From Streptococcus parasanguinis (GTDB lineage: Bacteria > Bacillota > Bacilli > Lactobacillales > Streptococcaceae), in assembly GCF_031582885.1 (NCBI RefSeq), contig NZ_CP133988.1, positions 1,123,501-1,187,500 on the forward strand: a DNA stretch of 64,000 nt, in the 5' to 3' direction. Both the position numbers and the translations under genes were made by a program. The notes beneath the pieces are model-generated. The model did not search any database. It saw nothing but the letters and a program-made list of their open reading frames with translations, and was not told the origin of the DNA. The stretch's first letter is position 1. Each line of letters starts with the position of its first letter. Of the stretch, positions 29,837 through 37,718 are shown one piece after another.

Positions 29837-31055
29837 TCAACAAATGGTAGAGGCTCTCGATCGGCAAGAGCTAGAAGAGGCAGAAGTTCAATTTCAACAG
29901 GCCTTGTTAGAAGATAGTGAAGCACAATTATTGGATTTAGGTCAATGTCTTGAAAGTATCGGTTTTTACCCTCAGGCAAAAGAGATCTATGAACAGATTG
30001 CAGAAACCTATCCAGAAGTGTATCTAAGTTTGGCAACCATCCTTGCAGAGGAAGGCCAAACAGAAGAGGCCTTTGCTTATTTAGAAGAAATTGCCCCAGA
30101 CTCTAACTGGTATGTGGCCAGTCTCTTGGTTAAGGCGGATCTCTATCAGATGGAAGGCCTAGCAGATGTGGCGCGTGAAAAATTAGTTGAAGCTGCTCAT
30201 TTGTCTGATGATCCCATCATTCAATTAGGGCTAGCTGAAATTGATCTGGAATTGGAACGCTACCAAGAGGCTATCCAAGAGTATGCCCAGTTAGACAATC
30301 GGGAGATTTTGGAAGCAACAGGAATTTCCACCTATCAACGAATTGGTTTTGCCTATGCCAATCTTGGTAAGTTTGAAGCAGCTGTTCCCTTCTTAGAGAA
30401 AGCTCTGGAGATTGAGTTTGATGACCAGATTGCTTACGAATTAGCGACCCTATTGTCTGACCAAGAAGAATTCCAAAAAGCCCTGATCTACTACAAACAA
30501 ATTGATACCTTGTCGCCTGATTTTGAGGGCTATGAGTATGGTTATGCTTTGGCTTTACAGGCTGAAAATGACCGTGAAAAAGCGCTTGAGATTGCTAAAC
30601 AAGGGATCCAGAAGAATCCATTTGATGCCCAATTGAAGCTCCTTGCTTCTCAGCTTTCTTATGAACTCCACCAACCTGAGCAAGCAGAAGCTTATCTATT
30701 AGAGGCTAAAGAAGTGGCAGATGATCTCGAAGAGATTGCTCTTCGCCTGACCACTCTTTATTTGGAACAGGAACGCTTTGACCAAGTCTTGGCTTGGCAA
30801 AATGAAGAAGTCGAAACAGTTGTCACTCGGTGGAACATTGCCCGTGCCTTGGCTGCCTTGGAGAAAACAGAAGAGGCCGTCTCAGCCTACCAAGAGCTCT
30901 ATGAGGATTTAAAGGACAACCCAGAATTCCTCGAAGCCTATGTTTATTTGTTGCGTGAGGCTGGAGATGTGACGAAGGCGCGTGAAGTGGCTAACCAGTA
31001 TTTGGCCATCGTACCAGACGATGTGCAGATGCAAACCCTCTATGATAGCCTCTAA
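29826..31055 (+). CDS. Tetratricopeptide repeat protein
   Basis: 409 residues made almost entirely of TPR-like helix pairs (for example EAEVQFQQALLEDSEAQL, QAKEIYEQIAETYPE, EAVPFLEKALEIEFDDQ, KALEIAKQGIQKNPFDAQL), about ten to eleven repeats. It is acidic, with no signal peptide or membrane helix, so it is likely a cytosolic scaffold. The GTG at 29826 overlaps the stop of the AI-2E gene and has GAGGAAAC upstream; an ATG at 29844 is an alternative. Coupling to the membrane protein suggests a shared role, although none is known to me. Confidence 0.85.
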   Translation: MSHSQQMVEALDRQELEEAEVQFQQALLEDSEAQLLDLGQCLESIGFYPQAKEIYEQIAETYPEVYLSLATILAEEGQTEEAFAYLEEIAPDSNWYVASLLVKADLYQMEGLADVAREKLVEAAHLSDDPIIQLGLAEIDLELERYQEAIQEYAQLDNREILEATGISTYQRIGFAYANLGKFEAAVPFLEKALEIEFDDQIAYELATLLSDQEEFQKALIYYKQIDTLSPDFEGYEYGYALALQAENDREKALEIAKQGIQKNPFDAQLKLLASQLSYELHQPEQAEAYLLEAKEVADDLEEIALRLTTLYLEQERFDQVLAWQNEEVETVVTRWNIARALAALEKTEEAVSAYQELYEDLKDNPEFLEAYVYLLREAGDVTKAREVANQYLAIVPDDVQMQTLYDSL

Positions 31056-31089
31056 TCAAAACCATATCGTGAAGATTCGGAATAGTTTG

Positions 31090-31098
31090 TGGTATACT
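31090..31098 (+). promoter_or_regulatory. Extended -10 promoter of alsD
   Basis: TGG TATACT lies 29 bases before the ATG, and a GAGGAGAG ribosome-binding site follows. Confidence 0.6.
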
Positions 31099-31127
31099 GG
31101 TAGAAGATAGAATGAGGAGAGAAAAAC

Positions 31128-31844
31128 ATGGAACCAGTGAAACTTTTTCAATACAATACCTTAGGTGCCCTAATGGCGGGTCTGTACGGGGGTTCATTTA
31201 CGATTGGAGAACTCTTGGAACACGGAGATCTCGGAGTTGGGACGCTTGATTCTATTGATGGAGAGTTGATCGTTTTAGATGGTAAGGCATATCAGGCCAA
31301 GGGATCAGGGGACCATCCTGAAATAGTCGAAGTTTCTCCGGATGCAAAGGTTCCTTATGCAGCAGTCGTCCCTCACCAAGCAGAAGTGATTTTCCGCCAA
31401 CGTTTTGAAATGACAGACGAGGAATTGGAAGCCCGTATTGAGTCTTATTATGATGGGGAAAATCTTTTCCGCTCCATTAAGATTCATGGTGACTTTGCCA
31501 AGATGCATGTCCGTATGATTCCAAAATCAACACCTGAGATGAAGTTTGCAGAGGTTGCCACCCATCAGCCAGAGTATACACGAGAAAATGTTACTGGAAC
31601 CATCGTCGGTTTTTGGACACCAGAAATTTTCCATGGCGTGAGCGTGGCTGGTTATCATTTGCACTTTATTTCAGATGACCACACCTTTGGTGGCCATGTC
31701 ATGGATTTTGTCATCACAGAAGGGATTGTAGAGGTGGGGGCCATCGATCAGCTGGATCAACGTTTCCCAGTTCAAGACCGTCAGTACCTCTTTGCCAAAT
31801 TCAATGTTGATGAGGTCAAAGAAGACATTAATAAAGCAGAATAA
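31128..31844 (+). CDS. alsD: Alpha-acetolactate decarboxylase
   Basis: 238-residue zinc enzyme that converts acetolactate to acetoin, which diverts pyruvate from acid formation and drains excess acetolactate from branched-chain amino-acid synthesis. The family features are the N-terminal FQYNTLGALMAGLYGG, FATVA-like EVATHQPEYTRENVTGTIVGFWTPE near residue 140, and the metal-binding YHLHFISDDHTFGGHV near 180 with three His residues. No acetolactate synthase lies next to it. It has its own promoter, and its stop codon is directly followed by repeat element A, whose first hairpin may terminate it. Confidence 0.93.
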   Translation: MEPVKLFQYNTLGALMAGLYGGSFTIGELLEHGDLGVGTLDSIDGELIVLDGKAYQAKGSGDHPEIVEVSPDAKVPYAAVVPHQAEVIFRQRFEMTDEELEARIESYYDGENLFRSIKIHGDFAKMHVRMIPKSTPEMKFAEVATHQPEYTRENVTGTIVGFWTPEIFHGVSVAGYHLHFISDDHTFGGHVMDFVITEGIVEVGAIDQLDQRFPVQDRQYLFAKFNVDEVKEDINKAE

Positions 31845-31846
31845 AA

Positions 31847-32021
31847 AGAGGCTGGGACAAAAGTCCTAGCCTCTCAATTATTTTTGGATTGTCGAGCAAG
31901 ACGCAGTGGTTGAGTGGGCTCTACTACGCTGATTTCATCAGCTTTTACAGCCCTACTCAACTGTGCGGAGGTGGGACGACGAAATCGAATTCTAACGAAT
32001 TACCGATTTCTGTCCCACTCT
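31847..32021. repeat. 175-bp intergenic element, copy A
   Basis: It begins AGAGGCTGGGACA and ends TGTCCCACTCT, imperfect terminal inverted repeats. Each end also folds on its own: the left end as GAGGCTGGGAC / GTCCTAGCCTC, the right end as CGAATTC / GAATTACCG-type pairs. The same 175 bases occur in reverse at 52913-53087 with about four differences. It has no open reading frame and sits between convergent alsD and rqcH, 2 bases after the alsD stop. It looks like a non-autonomous MITE- or RUP-like element; its left hairpin could act as a terminator. Confidence 0.85.
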
Positions 32022-32036
32022 CTTTTATTTTTGAAA

Positions 32037-33698
32037 TCAGTCTGTTAGTTTCATGGCTTTGATTTTTTCTTCTTCTGGGGTGACCCGCAGAGTCTTTTGG
32101 CCGGTGTAGGTGACAAAACCTGGCTTTCCACCAGTTGGTTTATTGAGTTTCTTGACTTCGATCATATCTACTTGGACCAGGTTTGAGAGACGGGCCTTGG
32201 AATAGTAGGCGGCCAACTCTGCAGCATCGGTCTTCACTTCATCCGATGGATTTAGATTTCCTGTAATGACGACGTGGCTTCCCGGGATATCTTTGGCATG
32301 GAACCAGAGCTCATCTTTCTTAGCGATCTTAAAGGTCAGTTCATCGTTTTGCAAATTATTGCGACCCACTAAAATGATGGTTTTTCCATCACTAGCTAGG
32401 TATTTCTCAGGTTTTTTCCGTTTATGAATTTTTTCGCGATTGCGCCGTTTGATAAAGCCGGTCTGGATTAGCTCTTCTCGAATTTCTGCCACCTCAGCTA
32501 GGCTCGCTTGAGAAAGGGCTGTTTCAACCGTTTCAAGATAAGAAATGGTTTCCTTGGTTTCTTGAATGAGGATGGTCAAATGTTTGACGGCTTCTTTTAA
32601 CTTCTGGTAGCGTTTAAAGTAGCGTTGGGCATTTTGATTGGGGGTCAGGGCCTTGTTGAGTTGGATGGTGATCGGTTCATTGGTATAGTAATTATCTAGG
32701 ACAACTTGGTCTTGGTCGTTTGGTACCTGATGGAGGAAGGTTGTCAGCAATTCTCCTTTTTGGCGGAATTCTTCCGCATTGTCGGTCGCCGCTAACTCCG
32801 CCTCTTGTTTGGCTAATTTTTTCCGGTTCTTTTCAAGATCGTTTTCGACCTTGCGGATCAACTCACTGGCCTGTTGTTGCACCCGATCGCGCTCAGCCTT
32901 GTCTCGGTAATAGTCATCCAGCAGATCGGAAAGTGTCTCAAACGTTTGACTAGTCGCATCTGCAAAGGGGATAGCCGAGAAGGATTTGGTTGTTAGGCGT
33001 GGCTCAGTTGGAGCTTGGAAAAAGGCACGGAAGGTCTTTAATTTTCCATCCGTCTCAAGTCGCTTGGCTAATTCTTGAGCCGTATCTCGCCCCAAACCTT
33101 GGAAACATATTTGAAGGTTCTTTGGACTTAACTCTTCCTTGTGAAGAAGGGCAAAAAGGGCTTCATCTCCAATAGTAAAAGGATTGACAGCGTCGGTTTT
33201 CGGAGGAGCTACATAAGTTGATCCAGGGAGAATGGTCCGGTAGCTATTTTGTGAGAAGCCGACGTGTTTGATAGCTTCGATGATTTTATTGCTGGTGCGG
33301 TCCAGGAGAATAATATTACTGTGCTTGCCCATGATTTCGATCATGAGGCTGACAGAAATAGCATCTCCAATTTCATTTTTATTGGAGACACGGATTTCGA
33401 GAATCCGGTCGTTCTCCATTTGTTCAATCCCTTCGATGACAGCGCCTTGAAGATATTTGCGCATAACCATAATAAAGGTATTGGGAAAGGCAGGATTTTC
33501 AAAGTTGGTCTGGGTCCGTTGAATCCGTCCAAAGACAGAATGGGCTGAGAGTAAGAGTTTTTGGTTTTTCCGATTGCCTCGGATTTGGAGCACTAATTCT
33601 TGCTCGAAGGGTTGGTTAATTTTTTGAATGCGGCCACTCAAGAGTTCGGCCTTCAATTCTTGCACCATATGGTGTAAAAAAAATCCATCAAAAGACAT
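32037..33698 (-). CDS. rqcH: RqcH/FbpA (NFACT-family) ribosome quality-control factor, PavA-like
   Basis: 553-residue NFACT protein. Known roles are adding Ala tails to stalled peptides on 50S subunits (RqcH) and, as PavA/FbpA of streptococci, fibronectin binding on the surface without a signal peptide. The order is NFACT-N (MSFDGFFLHHMVQELKAEL onward), a central helix-hairpin-helix and long coiled coil (about residues 270-410), then the NFACT-R domain with KPEKYLASDGKTIILVGRNN near 447 and DELWFHAKDIPGSHVVI near 480. The start at 33698 is preferred because TGAGGAATCCC precedes it; an ATG 15 bases earlier also exists. The length matches pneumococcal PavA. Confidence 0.92.
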   Translation of the reverse strand: MSFDGFFLHHMVQELKAELLSGRIQKINQPFEQELVLQIRGNRKNQKLLLSAHSVFGRIQRTQTNFENPAFPNTFIMVMRKYLQGAVIEGIEQMENDRILEIRVSNKNEIGDAISVSLMIEIMGKHSNIILLDRTSNKIIEAIKHVGFSQNSYRTILPGSTYVAPPKTDAVNPFTIGDEALFALLHKEELSPKNLQICFQGLGRDTAQELAKRLETDGKLKTFRAFFQAPTEPRLTTKSFSAIPFADATSQTFETLSDLLDDYYRDKAERDRVQQQASELIRKVENDLEKNRKKLAKQEAELAATDNAEEFRQKGELLTTFLHQVPNDQDQVVLDNYYTNEPITIQLNKALTPNQNAQRYFKRYQKLKEAVKHLTILIQETKETISYLETVETALSQASLAEVAEIREELIQTGFIKRRNREKIHKRKKPEKYLASDGKTIILVGRNNLQNDELTFKIAKKDELWFHAKDIPGSHVVITGNLNPSDEVKTDAAELAAYYSKARLSNLVQVDMIEVKKLNKPTGGKPGFVTYTGQKTLRVTPEEEKIKAMKLTD

Positions 33699-33825
33699 GG
33701 GATTCCTCATCATTCTAGCGTTTATTCTAGTAAATTATAACAAAATTAGTGCGGAAATCCCAGAGAGAAGCAAGAGGATGTTGAATAGAAAATGCGAACG
33801 TTTCCAAAAAAATGCAGAAAAAGTA

Positions 33826-33854
33826 TTGACATTTTTGAAAGAAAACTTTAAAAT
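33826..33854 (+). promoter_or_regulatory. Promoter of the Trp T-box transcript
   Basis: TTGACA (33826-33831), 17-base spacer, TAAAAT (33849-33854). The T-box stem I begins 8 bases downstream. Confidence 0.8.
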
Positions 33855-33861
33855 GTAAGAA

Positions 33862-34110
33862 ATTAGAAAAGTAGTAAATGAAAGTTTCAAGAGAGCCTAC
33901 GGTTGCTGAGAGTAGGTAGCGGCAGTTTATGAAATTGGACTAATGATGAGATGAATTTGAAACAATAAAAATTCGGTTGGCACACCTTATCGTGCAACTT
34001 GTTGCTAGACAAGACAGAGATATGGGGGAGACTATCCTTTTCCCATAAGTGAGGTGGTACCGCGATGACACGTCCTCACATAGCTTTTGCTATGTGTGGG
34101 CGTGTTTTTT
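33862..34110 (+). ncRNA. T-box leader, tryptophan specifier (TGG)
   Basis: Stem I is closed by ATTAG (33862-33866) and CTAAT (33940-33944). Next to the closing stem, AGTA on the 5' side faces GAAAT then TGG then A on the 3' side, so the specifier codon is TGG (33936-33938), Trp. The AGAGAGCC and GCTGAGAG motifs of the stem I head follow AGTA. The T-box sequence GAGGTGGTACCGCG is at 34051-34064. A terminator hairpin (34068-34110: ACACGTCC-type arms, then six T) follows. Uncharged tRNA-Trp should stabilise the antiterminator and raise transcription. Confidence 0.9.
34068..34110 (+). terminator. T-box terminator before trpX
   Basis: ACACG(TCCTCACATAG) pairs with (CTATGTGTGGG)CGTGT and is followed by a T run. 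It competes with the T-box antiterminator. Confidence 0.85.
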
Positions 34111-34212
34111 GTTTTAGATGAGAAGGGAGAAAAGATATGAAGAAACGATGGCGTCTCATTCTTTAGAGGATGAAAAATAGAAGAAAATGAAAAAATAGAA
34201 GAGGTATTAAAG

Positions 34213-35214
34213 ATGAAAAATAAACGGTTAATGGGAATTATTGGTTTGATTGCAGCAGCAGTCATTGGGACAGCGATCTATTCAGCTACAGCAGGCAAAG
34301 ACAACAAGGCAGCAACTAGCAATGAAAAGGCTAAAGTTGGGGTCTTGCAGTTGGTCAGCCACCCTTCGCTTGATTTGATTTACAAGGGAATTCAAGATGG
34401 TTTGGCTGAAGAAGGTTATGACAAAGACAAAGTGGACATTGATTTCCTCAATGCAGAAGGCGACCAAAACAAGGTTGCAACCATGAGTAAACAATTGGTA
34501 GACAAGGATAACCAAGTCTTGATTGGAATTGCAACCCCATCTGCTCAAGGTTTGGCTAGTGCAACCAAAGACAAACCAATTGTCATGGGTGCTGTAACCG
34601 ATCCAGTCGGCGCAAACTTGGTCAAAGATTTGAAAAAACCAGGTGGCAATATCACTGGGGTATCTGACCACAATCCAACTGAGCAACAGTTGAAATTGAT
34701 CAAAGAGTTGACTCCAAACGTGAAAACAATCGGGATCCTTTACTCAACCAGTGAGGATAATTCTAAAACGCAAGTAGAAGAATTTACAAAATTAGCTGAA
34801 AAAGCAGGTTACAAGGTGGTTCCTTATTCAGTCCCTTCTACAAATGAAATTGCTTCTACCGTGTCTGTAATGTCAGGCAAAGTCGATGCCATCTGGGTTC
34901 CAATCGACAATACTATCGCATCAGCCTTCTCAACTGTTGTCGAAGCTAACAAAACAGCTAAAAAACCAATCTTCCCAAGTGCGACAGCTATGGTAGAAGC
35001 TGGTGGTCTTGGTTCAGTCGTTGTCGACCAACATGATCTTGGAGTAGCAACTGGTAAAATGGCTGCGAAGATCTTGAAAGGTCAAAAACCTGCGGATACA
35101 CCTGTTGAAATCTTTAGCCAAGGAAAATCTGTCATCAATAAAAAAGTCGCAGATGAATTGGGCATTACTATTCCAGAATCTGTCTTGAAAGATGCTGGAC
35201 AAGTCATTAAATAA
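34213..35214 (+). CDS. trpX: TrpX-type ABC transporter substrate-binding protein
   Basis: 333-residue periplasmic-binding-like protein of the ABC_sub_bind/TrpX family. There is an N-terminal membrane anchor (residues 6-24) but no lipobox cysteine, then VGVLQLVSHPSLDLIYKGIQDGL, IGIATPSAQGLA near 105 and VDAIWVPIDNTIASAF near 235, which are family signatures. The Trp T-box directly upstream points to tryptophan or a related compound as ligand. The usual partner permease and ATPase genes do not follow; the next gene is ParB-like. The binding protein is therefore an orphan here and must either work with a transporter encoded elsewhere or act as a sensor. GAAGAGG precedes the ATG. Confidence 0.88.
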   Translation: MKNKRLMGIIGLIAAAVIGTAIYSATAGKDNKAATSNEKAKVGVLQLVSHPSLDLIYKGIQDGLAEEGYDKDKVDIDFLNAEGDQNKVATMSKQLVDKDNQVLIGIATPSAQGLASATKDKPIVMGAVTDPVGANLVKDLKKPGGNITGVSDHNPTEQQLKLIKELTPNVKTIGILYSTSEDNSKTQVEEFTKLAEKAGYKVVPYSVPSTNEIASTVSVMSGKVDAIWVPIDNTIASAFSTVVEANKTAKKPIFPSATAMVEAGGLGSVVVDQHDLGVATGKMAAKILKGQKPADTPVEIFSQGKSVINKKVADELGITIPESVLKDAGQVIK

Positions 35215-35337
35215 AAAGGAAACGAATCACAAGAATGGCAGGGGAATTTGGCTTTGGCAGGTCTTTAAATCGTGACCTTTAAAAATGTCTACCAGTGCTC
35301 ATGACCAACTATGTTACTCATGGTAGAGGAGAAAGAT

Positions 35338-35757
35338 ATGGAAGTTAAGATAACAGATCTTCATCCGACCCAACTATATTTATCAGAAAAGAAGTTACAA
35401 GCTATCCAGATGCTGGATCAGTCGGCAGACATCATCAATGTGGATCCAATTAGTGTTCTTGCATTTGGAAATCGCTTCTTGATTACAGACGGGCATCACA
35501 GGGCTTATCAGGCTTTATTGGCAGGTCGGGATACGATTACTGCTGAGTTTGATAGAGATGGTGGCGATGAGTTGTATGCTCTCTATGCGCAAGCTTGCGA
35601 GGAAAGAAAGATAACCTCTGTTTTGGATTTGAAACATCGTATCTTACCTCAAGATGAGTATGAAGCAAAATGGTATAACTGGTGTGATGGTTTTAACCAA
35701 GCAGCCACTCTTCTATTGAAGAGGCAAGCAGATGCAACAGACAAGGCAAATAGATAA
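35338..35757 (+). CDS. ParB/Srx-fold nuclease-like protein
   Basis: 139-residue protein with the ParB N-terminal fold: LHPTQLYLSEKKLQAI, then ALAFGNRFLITDGHHRAYQALLAG near residue 40-65, where the G-H-H-R box is the family core. There is no DNA-binding helix-turn-helix or second domain, so a chromosome-partition role is unlikely; free-standing proteins of this type are usually uncharacterised. The start at 35338 follows AGAGGAGAAAG. It lies 123 bases after trpX with only a weak hairpin between them, so it may share the Trp T-box control; that is inference. Confidence 0.7.
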   Translation: MEVKITDLHPTQLYLSEKKLQAIQMLDQSADIINVDPISVLAFGNRFLITDGHHRAYQALLAGRDTITAEFDRDGGDELYALYAQACEERKITSVLDLKHRILPQDEYEAKWYNWCDGFNQAATLLLKRQADATDKANR

Positions 35758-35780
35758 TGCACTGCCTCTTGTTCCTTTTT
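35741..35780 (+). terminator. Possible terminator after the ParB-like gene
   Basis: ACAAGGCA and TGCCTCTTGT form an imperfect stem spanning the stop codon, with a CCTTTTT tail. Weak. Confidence 0.4.
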
Positions 35781-35803
35781 CTATTGAATTAGTCTCATCT
35801 AAC

Positions 35804-35832
35804 TTGTTTTTTAACTAAAAATCTGATAAACT
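35804..35832 (+). promoter_or_regulatory. Promoter of the pheS T-box transcript
   Basis: TTGTTT (35804-35809), 17-base spacer, TGA-extended TAAACT (35827-35832). Confidence 0.65.
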
Positions 35833-35855
35833 ATGTAGTAATTGAATAGAAATCT

Positions 35856-36041
35856 GCAAGACTAGTATCTCAAGGGAAGTGCGACAGGGAGAAGAGCCGT
35901 GACTGAAAGCTCTTTGCATGAAAGCTGAGTGAATTCACTTGCGTAAAGGATTTAGAAATTAAGGTCTGGTTTACGGATAAAAAACGGATGGTACCGCGTG
36001 TCAACGCTCCGAATGTGGGTGTTGGCGCGTGGTTTTTTCTA
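35856..36041 (+). ncRNA. T-box leader, phenylalanine specifier (TTC)
   Basis: Stem I closes with GCAAG (35856-35860) and CTTGC (35938-35942). AGTA on the 5' side faces GAA TTC A on the 3' side, so the specifier is TTC (35934-35936), Phe. The T-box GATGGTACCGCG is at 35987-35998. A terminator follows, with CGCGTGTCAACGC and GTGTTGGCGCG arms and a TTTTTT tail. It sits upstream of pheS, as expected for control by uncharged tRNA-Phe. Confidence 0.92.
35994..36041 (+). terminator. T-box terminator before pheS
   Basis: GC-rich hairpin sharing CCGCG with the T-box antiterminator strand, then GGTTTTTTCT. Confidence 0.85.
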
Positions 36042-36071
36042 TGTCTGTAGAGGGACCATGATGGAGGAAAT

Positions 36072-37118
36072 ATGTCAACGATTGAAGAACAATTAAAAGC
36101 GCTTCGTGAAGAAACGCTGGCAGCTTTAAAGCAGATTTCTGCTGAAAATGAAAAAGAATTGCAAGAACTACGGGTCTCTGTCCTTGGGAAAAAAGGATCT
36201 TTGACCGAGATCCTCAAAGGGATGAAAGATGTCTCTGCTGAGATGCGTCCGGTTATCGGGAAACACGTCAATGAAGCCCGCGATGTCTTGACGGCTGCCT
36301 TTGAAGAAACAACCAAACTCTTGGAAGAAAAGAAAGTCCAAGCGAAACTAGCTAGCGAAAGCATCGATGTGACCCTTCCTGGTCGTCCGGTTGCTAGTGG
36401 TTACCGTCATATCTTGACCCAAACCAGTGAAGAAATCGAAGATATCTTTATCGGTATGGGTTACCAAGTCGTCGATGGGTTTGAAGTTGAAAAAGACTAC
36501 TACAACTTTGAACGCATGAACCTTCCAAAAGATCACCCAGCGCGGGATATGCAGGATACCTTCTACATCACAGAAGAAATCTTGCTTCGGACCCATACAT
36601 CACCAGTACAGGCGCGTGCTATGGATGCGCATGACTTTAGCAAGGGACCTTTGAAGATGATCTCTCCAGGGCGAGTGTTCCGTCGGGATACAGATGATGC
36701 GACCCACAGCCACCAGTTCCATCAAATCGAAGGTTTGGTCGTTGGGAAGAATATTTCTATGGCAGACCTTCAAGGAACGCTTCAGTTGATCGTGCAAAAG
36801 ATGTTTGGTGCAGAACGCCAAATTCGTTTGCGTCCTTCTTATTTCCCATTTACCGAGCCATCGGTTGAGGTAGACGTTTCTTGCTTCAAGTGTGGTGGAG
36901 CTGGATGCAACGTATGTAAGAAAACTGGTTGGATTGAAATCATGGGAGCCGGTATGGTTCACCCACGCGTCCTTGAGATGAGTGGTATTGACCCAACAGT
37001 TTATTCAGGATTTGCCTTTGGACTTGGTCAAGAGCGTGTGGCTATGCTTCGTTACGGAATCAATGATATCCGTGGCTTCTATCAAGGAGATGTTCGCTTC
37101 TCAGAACAGTTTAAATAA
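36072..37118 (+). CDS. pheS: Phenylalanyl-tRNA synthetase alpha subunit
   Basis: 348-residue catalytic subunit of the (alpha-beta)2 class II synthetase. The N-terminal coiled coil (residues 1-85) contacts tRNA. Motif 2 is [22 protein letters not shown] near 200, and motif 3 is [19 protein letters not shown] near 315. A treble-clef-like [13 protein letters not shown] lies near 270-285. The T-box upstream ties expression to Phe-tRNA charging. Length and domains are normal. Confidence 0.97.
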   Translation: MSTIEEQLKALREETLAALKQISAENEKELQELRVSVLGKKGSLTEILKGMKDVSAEMRPVIGKHVNEARDVLTAAFEETTKLLEEKKVQAKLASESIDVTLPGRPVASGYRHILTQTSEEIEDIFIGMGYQVVDGFEVEKDYYNFERMNLPKDHPARDMQDTFYITEEILLRTHTSPVQARAMDAHDFSKGPLKMISPGRVFRRDTDDATHSHQFHQIEGLVVGKNISMADLQGTLQLIVQKMFGAERQIRLRPSYFPFTEPSVEVDVSCFKCGGAGCNVCKKTGWIEIMGAGMVHPRVLEMSGIDPTVYSGFAFGLGQERVAMLRYGINDIRGFYQGDVRFSEQFK

Positions 37119-37120
37119 TC

Positions 37121-37651
37121 ATGTTAGTTAGAGTAAAAATCGACCAGGCACAGACCCTGCGTGACCTAGAGGTGGAAACCTATCGGGATACCTTTGGTCC
37201 CTACATCGCTGATGCCGATATGGAAGATTATTACCAGACGGTTTTATCGCTAGAGCAAATCCAAAAGGATTTGGCAGAACCTGAATCAGAGACCTATTTT
37301 GTCCTTGATCACAATCAGGAAATTTGTGGTTTTCTCAAGTTTAACTGGGGAGAGGCACAAACAGAGCCAGTAGAGATGAACAATGCTTTTGAAATCCAGC
37401 GGATCTATGTCAAAAAAGAACATCATGGCAAGGGCTATGGCAAGGAAATGTTTACCTTTGCCTTGAAAGAGGCTCAAAAACGTGGATTTGACTGGGCCTG
37501 GCTGGGTGTCTGGGAACGAAATTATAAGGCCCAAAACTTTTACAAACAATTCGGATTTGAACGTTTTAGCGAGCACCACTTTATCACAGGGGAAACCGTG
37601 GATACAGACTGGTTGCTGCGCAAGCATTTGAAGGAGAATCCGCAAACTTAA
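37121..37651 (+). CDS. GNAT-family N-acetyltransferase inside the phe operon
   Basis: 176 residues with a complete GNAT core. The acetyl-CoA loop is IQRIYVKKEHHGKGYGKEMF near residue 88-108, followed by GFDWAWLGVWERNYKAQNFYKQFGFE, the classic C-terminal motif B. The substrate is unknown; some GNATs of this arrangement are called PaiA-like. It begins 2 bases after the pheS stop and is followed by pheT after 67 bases, so it is translated from the T-box-controlled mRNA. In pneumococcus a GNAT gene sits in the same place, so the insertion is old. A TAATCATG junction gives it no strong ribosome-binding site of its own; coupling to pheS is likely. Confidence 0.87.
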   Translation: MLVRVKIDQAQTLRDLEVETYRDTFGPYIADADMEDYYQTVLSLEQIQKDLAEPESETYFVLDHNQEICGFLKFNWGEAQTEPVEMNNAFEIQRIYVKKEHHGKGYGKEMFTFALKEAQKRGFDWAWLGVWERNYKAQNFYKQFGFERFSEHHFITGETVDTDWLLRKHLKENPQT

Positions 37652-37718
37652 TTGTGGGTCCAAATTGAGAGAAAGGAATTGAAAAGGTCTCACCTAGTGG
37701 GATCTTACGATCAGAATT

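Noticed and set aside
31847-32021. Insertion sequence remnant
   Set aside because: No transposase fragment in any frame; the element is too short and keeps full length in both copies, so a non-autonomous repeat fits better.
33628-33858. 76-codon reading frame over the rqcH start and Trp promoter
   Set aside because: It is mainly antisense to rqcH and then runs through the promoter; no ribosome-binding site and no recognisable protein.
33945-33965. Alternative specifier (TTT or ATT) in the first T-box next to the GTTTCAA/TTGAAAC pair
   Set aside because: That pairing would put AGTA outside the specifier loop; ATTAG/CTAAT gives the same geometry as the phe T-box and places TGG in the specifier position.
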